Source of the DNA: Alphaproteobacteria bacterium
GTDB lineage: Bacteria > Pseudomonadota > Alphaproteobacteria > Micavibrionales > Micavibrionaceae
Length of the DNA: 64,000 bases
NCBI GenBank assembly: GCA_021776025.1
Contig: JAJFGR010000007.1
Coordinates: forward strand, 124,001-188,000
Reading direction: 5' to 3'
The position numbers and the translations under genes are program-made. Below the pieces are notes generated by a model that was not told the origin of the DNA, searched no databases, and worked only from the letters and a program-made list of their open reading frames with translations. Below are positions 7,666-15,511 of this stretch, piece after piece (within the stretch, counting starts at the first letter, position 1; every line of letters begins with the position of its first letter).

Positions 7666-9251
7666 GGATGCTTTATTTCTGCGATCCAGAATTCATAAGG
7701 TTTTAATGCTTGAGCGGGCGGGTTTTCACTTTGTGGGAATGCGGTTGTTTCACAGTGCGGGAGCATTGGAGGTAATTGGTTTTCGGTATCCGTGAGGTTG
7801 AATGCGCATAAGAGGTTTTGGGTTTCGCAGCGGCGTTCCAAGATCAGAATGTCATTGGAGCTTTCATGGAAATGAATGGTTCCCGATTTCAGGGCATTTT
7901 GTTGTTTGCGCCATGGGAGAAATTCGCGTGTGAAATTTAAGACAGATTGTGTGTCTTTATCCTGAGATTCAATATTGAGGGGCAAGTGTGTTTCTGGCAT
8001 AGGGAGCCAGCTTTTTTTAGGCGGCGCACTGGTCCATGGAATTGGCGTGCGGCAACCGTCGCGCCCTTGCCATTCAGGCCATAGGTGTTTGCCCCATGGG
8101 TCTTGCAGGTCGTCGAATTCAAGCTTGGCTTCGGGGAGGCCGAGTTCTTCACCTTGGTAGAGAAACGTTGTGCCGTATAGGCATCCTAAAAGTGCGATAA
8201 GCATCTTTGAAAGTTTTGGGTCTTGAGTAAAGCCGTCTCCGTTTTTATCCCAGCGAGAGGCGGCCCGCACGACATCGTGATTGGAGAAAGCCCATGATGG
8301 CCAGCCATCTTCTTTGAGGATGTTTTCGATTGGATTTTGGATGAGCTCGGCGGTGAGGGGTTTATGTTTGCCGCTCATCATTTGCGGGTTGTAGCAGGTA
8401 TTGAGGAGGCCGGGGTCTGTGTATTCGCTCGCGCGTTCATAAGGATGATCATCACCGATTTCGCCGATGGTGAAGCGGCTATCGTATTGGTCCATTAACG
8501 CGCGAAGTTTTTTGATGAACTCTAAATTTTCGGGCCGGGATTTATCGTAAATATGGGTTTGTGTGGAGTAGGGGTCGTCGCCTTCGAATTGAGTGGCGGC
8601 GCCGAGTGTTTCATCGCGCGGTGGATTATCGCGGAGTTCTTGGTCATGGAAATAAAAATTTACAACATCGAGGCGGAAACCGTCGACGCCGAGCTCGAGC
8701 CAGAATTTGGCGATGTCGAGGGTTTCGGCTTGGACACAAGGTTCATGAAAGTTGAGGTCAGGTTGTTCTTTTAAAAAATTGTGTAGGTAATATTGCTGGT
8801 GTTCTTCGTGCCATGTCCATGCCGAGCCGCCAAAGACGGAGACCCAATTGTTGGGTGGGACGCGCTCGCCGAACATATCGGGTTTTGGGTCGGCCCAAAC
8901 ATAGTATTCTGGTTTTTCTGTGAACCATGGGTGTTGGTCGGAGGTGTGAGACAGTACGAGGTCGATAATGATTTTGAGATTTAGGTCGTGGGCATGTGTG
9001 AGGAGTGTTTTAAAATCGCTAAGCGTGCCGAACATGGGGTCGATATCGCGGTAATTTGAAACATCATAACCGAAGTCTTTCATGGGGGAGGTGAAAAATG
9101 GAGAGATCCAGATACCGTCTACGCCCAGACCGGAAATGTAATCGAGTTTTTCGGTGATGCCGGGGAGGTCACCAATGCCGTCTGCGTTGGTGTCGTTAAA
9201 CGAGCGCGGGTAGATTTGGTAGATGCACGCGCCTTTCCACCACTCAGGCAT
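7662..9251 (-). CDS. GH13 alpha-glucosidase / oligo-1,6-glucosidase type
   Basis: 529 residues, a full-length GH13 (alpha-amylase clan) enzyme. It opens with the family block WWKGACIYQIYPRSF. Catalytic residues fit the family: nucleophile Asp195 in GFRLDVVNF, acid/base Glu264 in TIGEIGDD and transition-state stabiliser Asp326 in FSNHDVVR. No signal peptide is seen, so it should be cytoplasmic, hydrolysing short alpha-glucosides or possibly acting as a transglycosylase. It is the last gene of a tight run: only 2 bp separate it from the racemase gene upstream, which itself follows a cyclophilin gene by 3 bp. Linkage specificity (alpha-1,4 or alpha-1,6) cannot be settled by eye. Confidence 0.93.
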   Translation of the reverse strand: MPEWWKGACIYQIYPRSFNDTNADGIGDLPGITEKLDYISGLGVDGIWISPFFTSPMKDFGYDVSNYRDIDPMFGTLSDFKTLLTHAHDLNLKIIIDLVLSHTSDQHPWFTEKPEYYVWADPKPDMFGERVPPNNWVSVFGGSAWTWHEEHQQYYLHNFLKEQPDLNFHEPCVQAETLDIAKFWLELGVDGFRLDVVNFYFHDQELRDNPPRDETLGAATQFEGDDPYSTQTHIYDKSRPENLEFIKKLRALMDQYDSRFTIGEIGDDHPYERASEYTDPGLLNTCYNPQMMSGKHKPLTAELIQNPIENILKEDGWPSWAFSNHDVVRAASRWDKNGDGFTQDPKLSKMLIALLGCLYGTTFLYQGEELGLPEAKLEFDDLQDPWGKHLWPEWQGRDGCRTPIPWTSAPPKKSWLPMPETHLPLNIESQDKDTQSVLNFTREFLPWRKQQNALKSGTIHFHESSNDILILERRCETQNLLCAFNLTDTENQLPPMLPHCETTAFPQSENPPAQALKPYEFWIAEIKHP

Positions 9252-9253
9252 GG

Positions 9254-9949
9254 TTAGTCCTCCTGCAATACGGTTTCGAAGGCTTCTTCAACGTGGATGA
9301 GGGTGGTGTCGAAAACGGGTTTTTCGAAGTCGTCTTGCCCTATCAAAGTTGTGATTTCGGTGCAGCCCATAATGAGGCCTTGAGCACCGCGATTAAACAT
9401 TTCTTCTGTAATACGGATGTATTCGGCTTTTGACTTCTCTGTAGGGTTATTTTGGCAGAGCTCATCAAAAATAATGGTGTTCACGAGGTCGCGATCTTGT
9501 TGATTTGGGGTTATGACTTCGATGTTTTGGGCTTCGAGGCGGTTTTTGTAAAAATCATGTTCCATTGTGAAAGACGTGCCGAGCAACGCGATGGAGTTTA
9601 ATCCTGCATTTTGGATGCGGGCGGCGGTGGCGTCAGCAATGTGGAGCAGAGGAATGTTGATGGCACCCTGAACCTGATCTGCCACTTTATGCATGGTGTT
9701 GGTGCCGATGAGCATAATTTCAGCGCCGATCTGTTCAAGTTTTTTGGCTTCATCAGCAAGGTATTCTCCAGCTTTTTCCCATTCACCGTTTTTTTGGAAT
9801 GTTTTTATTTTAGCCCAGTCGACAGAATTTATCAGGATGGGCGGTGTGTTGAGAGGGCCAAGGCGGGCTTGGGCCATTTCATTAAGCCACTTATAATAAT
9901 GGAGGGATGAAACCCAGCTCATCCCTCCAAGAATACCTATTGTTTTCAT
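9254..9949 (-). CDS. Aspartate/glutamate racemase family protein (YgeA/RacX type)
   Basis: 231 residues. It begins MKTIGILGGMSWVSS, the hallmark of the Asp/Glu racemase superfamily. The first active-site position is Thr in GTNTMHK and the second is Cys in MGCTEI. This Thr/Cys pair matches the YgeA-like branch rather than the Cys/Cys enzymes. Members racemise or epimerise amino acids without PLP, supplying D-amino acids. It sits in a tight unit between a secreted cyclophilin and a GH13 enzyme, with 2-3 bp spacings; the combination gives no clear pathway. Substrate is not predictable. Confidence 0.9.
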   Translation of the reverse strand: MKTIGILGGMSWVSSLHYYKWLNEMAQARLGPLNTPPILINSVDWAKIKTFQKNGEWEKAGEYLADEAKKLEQIGAEIMLIGTNTMHKVADQVQGAINIPLLHIADATAARIQNAGLNSIALLGTSFTMEHDFYKNRLEAQNIEVITPNQQDRDLVNTIIFDELCQNNPTEKSKAEYIRITEEMFNRGAQGLIMGCTEITTLIGQDDFEKPVFDTTLIHVEEAFETVLQED

Positions 9950-9952
9950 GGT

Positions 9953-10675
9953 TTATTGAGCAGCAGCTTCTGGCGTTTCACCTGCTGCAGGCTCGGTTGT
10001 TGCTTCGCTTGCTTCTTCTGCTGGAGTTTCAGCTGTTTCGCTAGGCGCTTCTTCCATTGCCGGTGCGGGTGCAGGCTTGGTCTCGGCTGCAGTTTCTTCC
10101 GGAGTAGCTTCTGGAGCTGTTTCTGATTTCGCAGCAGCTTGTTGTGCATCGCCGGCAATCATAGCCTTGGTGACTTTGTCAGGGCTTGCCGGTGGCTCGC
10201 CTTTGGCGATTGCATCAACATGTTCCATGCCTTCGGTTACTTGACCCCATACTGTGTATTGGCCGGTCAGGAAGGAGCAGCCATCATCGCTAAAGCAGAT
10301 GAAGAACTGTGAATTGGCGCTGTTTGGGTTGGCTGTACGGGCCATGCCGATTGTACCGCGCTTATAAGGGTAGTCTGTGAATTCAGCCGTAAGGTCTGGT
10401 TCATCAGAGCCGCCAGTGCCGGTGCCGGTTGGATCGCCAGTTTGAGCCATGAATCCGTCAATAACGCGGTGAAACACAACGCCATCGTAAAAACCTGCAC
10501 GCGTAAGCTTTTTAATGCGCTCTACGTGCCCTGGTGCGCGATCAGGCAACATTTCAATCGTGACGGTTCCGCCAGATGATAGTTCAAGTTTCAATGTGTC
10601 TGCAGCACCTGCTGCATCTGCTGAAGTTGTCATGATGAGTAAGCTCCCGGCTGTAAGGATAAGTTTTCTAAACAT
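9953..10675 (-). CDS. Exported cyclophilin-type peptidyl-prolyl isomerase with acidic Ala-rich tail
   Basis: 240 residues. A signal peptide (about 1-23, ending ADA) precedes a cyclophilin domain (about 28-175) with FHRVIDGFMAQTGDPTGTGTGG and NPNSANSQFFICFSD, the core active-site blocks. A low-complexity tail of about 60 residues rich in Glu, Ala, Pro and Thr follows. The enzyme should catalyse cis-trans isomerisation of X-Pro bonds in the periplasm. The start at 10675 gives the signal peptide and has GGGGGC upstream; the longer form from 10726 does not. It heads the cyclophilin-racemase-glucosidase run. The tail has no predicted fold and may be a linker or surface anchor. Confidence 0.92.
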   Translation of the reverse strand: MFRKLILTAGSLLIMTTSADAAGAADTLKLELSSGGTVTIEMLPDRAPGHVERIKKLTRAGFYDGVVFHRVIDGFMAQTGDPTGTGTGGSDEPDLTAEFTDYPYKRGTIGMARTANPNSANSQFFICFSDDGCSFLTGQYTVWGQVTEGMEHVDAIAKGEPPASPDKVTKAMIAGDAQQAAAKSETAPEATPEETAAETKPAPAPAMEEAPSETAETPAEEASEATTEPAAGETPEAAAQ

Positions 10676-10756
10676 TCTTAAATGCCCCCAATATTGGTTA
10701 AATGAATGATCATAAAGTGGTGCCACAGGGCGGGCAGAAATGCAAGGGGGGAGGTT

Positions 10757-10945
10757 TTAAGCGGTTACGGTTTTATTGTGGGTTTTTACAATATCCTTGA
10801 GTGTATCCAGACATTGGCAGCAATTGGGGGTTTCACCATCGGAGCAGGCTGAATAGGTTTCAGACACAGTTGAGCGGCAGCCTTTGGTTTCAAGGTGCTT
10901 TTTAACGGTTTTATCGCTGAATGGGTGGCAAAGACATACGAACAC
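10757..10945 (-). CDS. bfd: Bacterioferritin-associated ferredoxin-like [2Fe-2S] protein
   Basis: 62 residues. The four cysteines follow the BFD-like pattern: CLC near the start (residues 4 and 6) and CCQC near residues 42-45, with surrounding positions matching [2Fe-2S]-binding BFD proteins. Bfd reduces the haem of bacterioferritin to release stored iron. The start is GTG, preceded by AGGA 8 nt upstream. bfr lies about 700 bp further along on the same strand with a thioredoxin-like gene on the opposite strand between, so the two are probably not one transcript. Several other ferredoxin-like proteins share this fold, so the partner is inferred. Confidence 0.85.
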   Translation of the reverse strand: MFVCLCHPFSDKTVKKHLETKGCRSTVSETYSACSDGETPNCCQCLDTLKDIVKTHNKTVTA

Positions 10946-11097
10946 GTAAAATATCCTTTGTGCGAGTGATTCTTATTTACATGTTTAATATGGTGTTTTT
11001 AACTTGTTATTGCAAGCCATTCTCAGTTTCTGTTTTGTTTTGAACGCTATGAAAATTAATCATGGTTTGTTACTATGGTAACAGGGGGGCGTAATTT

Positions 11098-11571
11098 ATG
11101 CGTATTTTAAAGATTTCGGCGTTTCAGTTTTCATTGTTTGTGGCTGTTTTTTTCTGTGGTTTTCAAACGCAGGCAGCGGATAAATATTATTATGTGTCTG
11201 CTGAAAAGATTGTTGAATATGTTTATTCAAAGCCAGGTAAGCGTGTGGTTTTGATTTATGCGTCATGGTGTCCGTATTGTCGTGAAAAACTTCCTGGTCT
11301 TATGGATCTTGAGCGTCAGAAAAAAGGGTCTGTTATTGCGGTCTCTGTTGATGAAAACCCCGATACTCTTATGCGGTATTTAGGTGGATTTCAATCTATT
11401 CCCTTTCATGTTTTTGTGTCTAAAGATATTGCCAGTGGGGCGGTTGAAAAACAGTTTGGGGCTAAAGCTCGTACAGGCATTCCTTATGTAATTTTGCTGG
11501 ATGAAGATAGTAATCTCCATGCCGCTGGAAACTACAGCACCGAGTATATCGCAGAGTATATTTTGAAATAG
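11098..11571 (+). CDS. Exported thioredoxin-like (TlpA-type) protein
   Basis: 157 residues. A signal peptide (cleavage near QTQA, residue 26) is followed by a thioredoxin fold with active site ASWCPYC (Cys58 and Cys61) and the cis-proline block GIPYV near residue 135. Proteins of this type reduce or isomerise disulfides in the periplasm, often for cytochrome or metal-site maturation. The gene lies alone on the plus strand between bfd and bfr, so a link to iron handling is possible but not shown. The CPYC dipeptide is that of glutaredoxins, and TlpA-like proteins vary here. Confidence 0.9.
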   Translation: MRILKISAFQFSLFVAVFFCGFQTQAADKYYYVSAEKIVEYVYSKPGKRVVLIYASWCPYCREKLPGLMDLERQKKGSVIAVSVDENPDTLMRYLGGFQSIPFHVFVSKDIASGAVEKQFGAKARTGIPYVILLDEDSNLHAAGNYSTEYIAEYILK

Positions 11572-11664
11572 AAGGCGCTTTGATGAAGAATAATGGCAAG
11601 GCAGACACCAAGAACAAAGCCGCAAAAACCTAAGGAAGGGGTTGTGCAAACTTGTGCACGGCTT

Positions 11665-12156
11665 TTACGCGCCTTCAGCGTCTAGCGGGCTTTCTGAGTT
11701 AAGCTGGATGTAATTCTGGATGCCCATATCTTCAATCATCTGTAATTGCGTTTCGAGATAATCGACGTGACCTTCTTCGTCGCTGAGAATTGTTTGGAAG
11801 AGGTCACGGGAAACGAAATCGTTGACGCTTTCAGCGTAGGTAACAGCTTCTTTATAATTCTTCACGCCATCAAGTTCGATCTTCAGATCGCATTCGAGAA
11901 TTTCTTTAACATTTTCACCGATGAAAAGTTTGCCGACTTCTTGTAAATTCGGGAGGCCTTCGAGGAACAGTATGCGCTGGATGAGATCATCCGCGTGTTT
12001 CATTTCCTCGATTGATTCATTGTATTCGTGTTTGCCAAGTTTTGTGACTCCCCAATCTTCGAGCATTCTTGCATGGAGAAAGTACTGGTTGACCGCGCCG
12101 AGTTCTTTTTTCAGGGCTTCGTTCAAATACTGGATTACTTTTTTGTCACCCTTCAT
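11665..12156 (-). CDS. bfr: Bacterioferritin
   Basis: 163 residues, full length. Ferroxidase ligands are in the expected places: Glu18, Glu51, His54, Glu94, Glu127 and His130, and Met52 is the predicted haem axial ligand. [12 protein letters not shown] and the YFLHARM block match the family closely. The protein assembles into a 24-subunit cytoplasmic shell that oxidises and stores iron. Its probable partner Bfd is encoded nearby (10757-10945). The gene is separated from purB by 11 bp on the same strand, so purB and bfr may be read through together. Confidence 0.97.
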   Translation of the reverse strand: MKGDKKVIQYLNEALKKELGAVNQYFLHARMLEDWGVTKLGKHEYNESIEEMKHADDLIQRILFLEGLPNLQEVGKLFIGENVKEILECDLKIELDGVKNYKEAVTYAESVNDFVSRDLFQTILSDEEGHVDYLETQLQMIEDMGIQNYIQLNSESPLDAEGA

Positions 12157-12167
12157 CGGGAGTCTCC

Positions 12168-13478
12168 TTATGCTAATGCGCGGTTGATAATGGTTTCAAT
12201 ATTCTTTGTGTAAGCATCGTAGGTAAAGATAGCGTTGAGGGCGTCTGAGTCAAGTTTATCTGTGACTTGAGGGTCGCTTTCGAGCGCATCGCGAAGGTTG
12301 AGAGTGCCTTTGCCTGAGCTGCGGTCTTCCCAGACTTCCATCGCTGATTTTTGCACGATGCGGTAGGCGTCTTCGCGGGAAACTCCGGCTTGCGTGAGAG
12401 CCAGCATGGTGCGCTGGCTGAATACGAGGCCGCCAGTCATTTCGAGGTTGTGTTGCATACGGTCCGGGTAGACGAGGAGTTTATCAACTATTCCAGCGAG
12501 ACGGTTTAGCGCGTAATCGGCGGAAATCAGCGCATCGGGCAGTATGGTCCGCTCAACGGAAGAGTGCGAAATATCGCGCTCATGCCAGAGGGCGACGTTT
12601 TCAAGCGCAGGAATAACGGCAGCGCGGATGATGCGGGCTTGGCCGGTCATGTTTTCCGTGCCGATCGGGTTGCGTTTATGCGGCATGGCCGATGAGCCTT
12701 TTTGTTTGGCGTCAAAGTATTCCTCGGCCTCGCGGACTTCCGTGCGCTGCAAGTGGCGAATTTCAACGGCGAGATTTTCGATAGAGCTGGCGATAACGCC
12801 GAGCGTGGCGAAGAACATAGCGTGGCGGTCCCGCGGAATGACTTGCGTTGCGACGGTTTCGGGGCGCAGGCCAAGTTTTTCAGCGACGTGGGCTTCAATC
12901 TCCGGGTCAGCGGTGGCGTAGGTGCCGACGGCGCCGGAAATTGTGATGGTGGAGACTTCCTCTTTGGCGGCTATCATGCGGGTCTTCGCGCGGGCGAAGG
13001 CGGCGTAGTGGCCGGCGAGTTTCATGCCGAAGGTTGTCGGTTCGCCGTGGATGCCATGGCTGCGGCCAATGCAGAGGGTGTCTTTATGTTCCTGTGCGCG
13101 TTTCTTGAGTGCGGCGAGGAGTTTGTCGAGGTCGGCGATGATCAGGTCAGCGGCTTGCGTGAGCATAACGGCAAAGGATGTGTCGATAACATCGGAGCTG
13201 GTCATGCCCTGATGAACGTAGCGGCTGTCTTCGCCAACGAATTCGGCAACGGAAGTGAGGAAGGCAATAACGTCGTGTTTAACTTCGGCTTCGATCTGGT
13301 TGATGCGGGCGACATCGAAGTCTCCTTTTTCGCGCAGGACTTTGGCTGCGCTTTCAGGGACAGTACCCATTTCTGCCATTTTTTCGAGGGCGAGAGTTTC
13401 GACTTCCAGCCAAATGCGGAATTTATTGTCCTGTTCGAAGATGTTGGCCATTTCAGGCCGTGAGTAGCGCGGGATCAT
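12168..13478 (-). CDS. purB: Adenylosuccinate lyase
   Basis: 436 residues, full length for the purB family. The fumarase/aspartase superfamily signature [11 protein letters not shown] is at 261-271, and the TSSDVIDT and [13 protein letters not shown] blocks supply active-site residues (His141 is the likely acid/base). The enzyme catalyses two steps of purine synthesis, cleaving SAICAR to AICAR and adenylosuccinate to AMP, each releasing fumarate. No other purine genes are close. It is 11 bp upstream of bfr on the same strand. Nothing unusual was noticed. Confidence 0.97.
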   Translation of the reverse strand: MIPRYSRPEMANIFEQDNKFRIWLEVETLALEKMAEMGTVPESAAKVLREKGDFDVARINQIEAEVKHDVIAFLTSVAEFVGEDSRYVHQGMTSSDVIDTSFAVMLTQAADLIIADLDKLLAALKKRAQEHKDTLCIGRSHGIHGEPTTFGMKLAGHYAAFARAKTRMIAAKEEVSTITISGAVGTYATADPEIEAHVAEKLGLRPETVATQVIPRDRHAMFFATLGVIASSIENLAVEIRHLQRTEVREAEEYFDAKQKGSSAMPHKRNPIGTENMTGQARIIRAAVIPALENVALWHERDISHSSVERTILPDALISADYALNRLAGIVDKLLVYPDRMQHNLEMTGGLVFSQRTMLALTQAGVSREDAYRIVQKSAMEVWEDRSSGKGTLNLRDALESDPQVTDKLDSDALNAIFTYDAYTKNIETIINRALA

Positions 13479-13547
13479 TGCTTACCTTGTGCTTTTGTAT
13501 TGTGGGCACACCATAGCAAGTTTTTCGGAAAAATAAATGCTTAGCGG

Positions 13548-14276
13548 CTAAAAAAGTCGTTTTTGCGGGCTGTTTTTCAGCTTGGCGATGTAGCGGCCGT
13601 TTTTGACGTCGATGTTAGGTGGGATTTTGGTGCGTTCAAAGGCGTTGTAGCCGTCCTGTAGGTTTTGCCAGAAGGGATACCATTTATTATCGGCATGTTT
13701 CAGCATATTGGGCGGGGTCATGCGGAACGGGAAAATGTGAATTGGCACGTTGTAGCCATTGGCGATACTGGCTTCTGTGAGGAGGTAGATTTCTTCAATT
13801 GCCGGGTCGGTGAGGGCGTAGCAACCTTCGGACTTACAATTGCCATGAATCATCAGGTTGGAGCCCGTGCGGCGATAGGTGCGGTCATATTCATTGGGGA
13901 AGCCGATATCGAAGGAGAGGTGGTAACTGCTCCATGGGTTCATTTGGCCAGCGCCGACGGCGTAGAATCCTTCAGGAGCCTGATGGTCGCCTTCGGCCTG
14001 TTTTGGTCCCAAATCGCCCGAATAATTACAGATAGGATAGGTTTTAAACGGAACATAGCGGCCGGTTTCCTGATCCTGAACCCAAGCTTCGACAAGCTTT
14101 TCAGATTTGAAAACGCGAATGAAGGAGGGGGCGCCGAACTGTAAGTTGTCGGTCAGCATTTCCTGCGCCAGAGCTTCCTGTTTGGCCAGCCGTACGCGCT
14201 CCAGCCGTTCAGACGTTGGGAGCTGTGCGGCGCAAGCGTTTAAAAAAATGATGGCGATGAGTAATAATGGGCGCAT
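13548..14276 (-). CDS. L,D-transpeptidase-fold lipoprotein (YafK-like)
   Basis: 242 residues. The N-terminus is a lipoprotein signal with lipobox LNAC (Cys15). The catalytic motif of YkuD-type L,D-transpeptidases is present as LMIHGNCKSEGCYAL, with His144 and Cys152. The overall layout, including a Trp/Tyr-rich C-terminal extension after the catalytic Cys, resembles the YafK (DpaA) branch. YafK detaches Braun's lipoprotein from peptidoglycan; other members cross-link or modify peptidoglycan. The lipid anchor would hold it in the periplasm. No peptidoglycan genes surround it. The branch assignment is a judgement on length and motif context. Confidence 0.88.
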   Translation of the reverse strand: MRPLLLIAIIFLNACAAQLPTSERLERVRLAKQEALAQEMLTDNLQFGAPSFIRVFKSEKLVEAWVQDQETGRYVPFKTYPICNYSGDLGPKQAEGDHQAPEGFYAVGAGQMNPWSSYHLSFDIGFPNEYDRTYRRTGSNLMIHGNCKSEGCYALTDPAIEEIYLLTEASIANGYNVPIHIFPFRMTPPNMLKHADNKWYPFWQNLQDGYNAFERTKIPPNIDVKNGRYIAKLKNSPQKRLF

Positions 14277-14281
14277 GCCGC

Positions 14282-14479
14282 CTAGATTAATCCAAGATTT
14301 TTGAAACTGCTATAACCGTTCTTTGAAATGATGATGTGGTCGTGGATAAGAATGTTAAAGGGTTCGGCGGCGCGGATAATCTGGCGGGTCATATAAATGT
14401 TAGCTTGTGATGGTTTGGGGTCGCCGCTGGGGTGGTTGTGCATGAGGATAATCGCGGTGGCCTTTATAGTGTGGTTCTT
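14282..14479 (-). pseudogene. radC: radC C-terminal remnant (JAMM domain fragment)
   Basis: Translated on the minus strand, this 65-codon stretch encodes the C-terminal part of RadC: IILMHNHPSGDPKPS, then DHIIISKNGYSSF, ending at an amber codon. The rest of the protein (about 160 residues) is missing. An in-frame stop at 14480-14482 directly precedes it, and the stop of map lies 12 bp upstream. The JAMM metal motif H-x-H-x7-S-x2-D is broken: the last ligand is Asn in PSQAN. No start codon with a ribosome-binding site is present. map-radC order is common in Alphaproteobacteria, so this looks like in-place decay of radC after an N-terminal deletion. Confidence 0.85.
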
Positions 14480-14490
14480 CTATTTTCTTA

Positions 14491-15354
14491 TCAGCTGTCA
14501 TAGGGCGGTTTTGTGTAGCCTTTGGGAGATAACGTAAATATCTCAAAGCCATCGTCGGTGACGGCAAGGGAATGTTCGAACTGTGCGGAGAGGCTGCGGT
14601 CTTTGGTGACGGCGGTCCAGCCATCGGGCAGTAGTTTTGTGCGGTAATCACCGGCGTTGATCATGGGCTCGATGGTAAAGAACATACCAGGCTCCAGCAC
14701 TGTGCCTTTACCGGGTTGGCCGATATGCATGACAGAAGGCGGGGCGTGGAAGACTTTGCCAAGGCCGTGGCCGCAAAAGTCGGTGACGACGCCGAAGCGG
14801 TTGCTTTCTGCGTAGGTTTGGATGGCATGGCCGATATCGCCAAGTGTGGCGCCGGGCTTTACGACATCAATGCCTTTCATGAGGCAGTCATAGGTGGTGT
14901 CGACAAGGCGCGAGGCTTTGACAGAGATTTTATCGCCGACGAGATACATACGTGAGGTATCGCCGTGCCAGCCATCGAGGATGACGGTGACGTCTATATT
15001 CACGATGTCGCCCTTGACGAGTTTTTTTGGTCCCGGGATGCCGTGGCAAACAACGTGATTAACGGAAGTGCAGGTGGCCTTGGGGAAGGGCGGGCGGCCA
15101 TTCCCGCCGCCGTAGCCCAGAGGGGCAGGAATAGCGTTGTGTTTGAGGGCATATTCGTGGCATAGGCGGTCGAGCTCCTCTGTCGTGACGCCGGGGACGA
15201 CATGTTCGGTAATCATATCGAGGGTTTCGGCGGCCAGCTTTCCTGCTTTACGCATGCCTTCGAAGTCTGCATCAGTGTGCAGTTCGATGCCTTCAGGGGA
15301 GTATGTTGTGTTCTGCTTCATAAAAGCGTCTTTATCTTTAATGTAATTGGTCAA
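14491..15354 (-). CDS. map: Methionine aminopeptidase type I
   Basis: 287 residues. All five metal ligands sit at the family spacing: Asp121, Asp132, His196, Glu229 and Glu260. The blocks VNIDVTVILDGWHGDTSRM, FCGHGLGK and FTIEPMI are typical. It removes the initiator methionine from nascent proteins in the cytoplasm. The frame allows a TTG start at 15354 with AGG upstream and an ATG at 15321 (MKQNTT); either is possible and the core fold begins after the second. It is followed by a radC remnant after 12 bp. The usual downstream radC partner appears decayed. Confidence 0.96.
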   Translation of the reverse strand: MTNYIKDKDAFMKQNTTYSPEGIELHTDADFEGMRKAGKLAAETLDMITEHVVPGVTTEELDRLCHEYALKHNAIPAPLGYGGGNGRPPFPKATCTSVNHVVCHGIPGPKKLVKGDIVNIDVTVILDGWHGDTSRMYLVGDKISVKASRLVDTTYDCLMKGIDVVKPGATLGDIGHAIQTYAESNRFGVVTDFCGHGLGKVFHAPPSVMHIGQPGKGTVLEPGMFFTIEPMINAGDYRTKLLPDGWTAVTKDRSLSAQFEHSLAVTDDGFEIFTLSPKGYTKPPYDS

Positions 15355-15451
15355 TCTTAACCTGTGTCATAATAAGCATACAGAACCGAAAACCAAGGAT
15401 TTTTCTAAAACGGGACAAAAGTTATCGCGCAAAGAATAACCCGGACATACA

Positions 15452-15482
15452 AAAAGCCCCCGAAAATCTCCGGGGGCTTTTC
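15452..15482. terminator. Bidirectional Rho-independent terminator
   Basis: Arms of AAAAGCCCCCG and CGGGGGCTTTT surround a short loop, with A and T runs on both sides, so it can act for either strand. It lies 29 bp downstream of the autotransporter gene and is its likely transcript end. Confidence 0.9.
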
Positions 15483-15511
15483 AAATTTTATATCAGTCTT
15501 ATTAGGTTAAC

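Noticed and set aside
11644-11659. GTGCA/TGCAC inverted repeat after bfr considered as a terminator
   Set aside because: Arms of five bases and no T-run.
11592-11684. 30-codon frame MARQTPRTKPQKP... between the thioredoxin-like gene and bfr
   Set aside because: No ribosome-binding site, and it overlaps the bfr end; too short to support.
12702-13463. 253-codon plus-strand frame opposite purB
   Set aside because: Mirror of purB codons with no domain; the purB signature lies on the minus strand.
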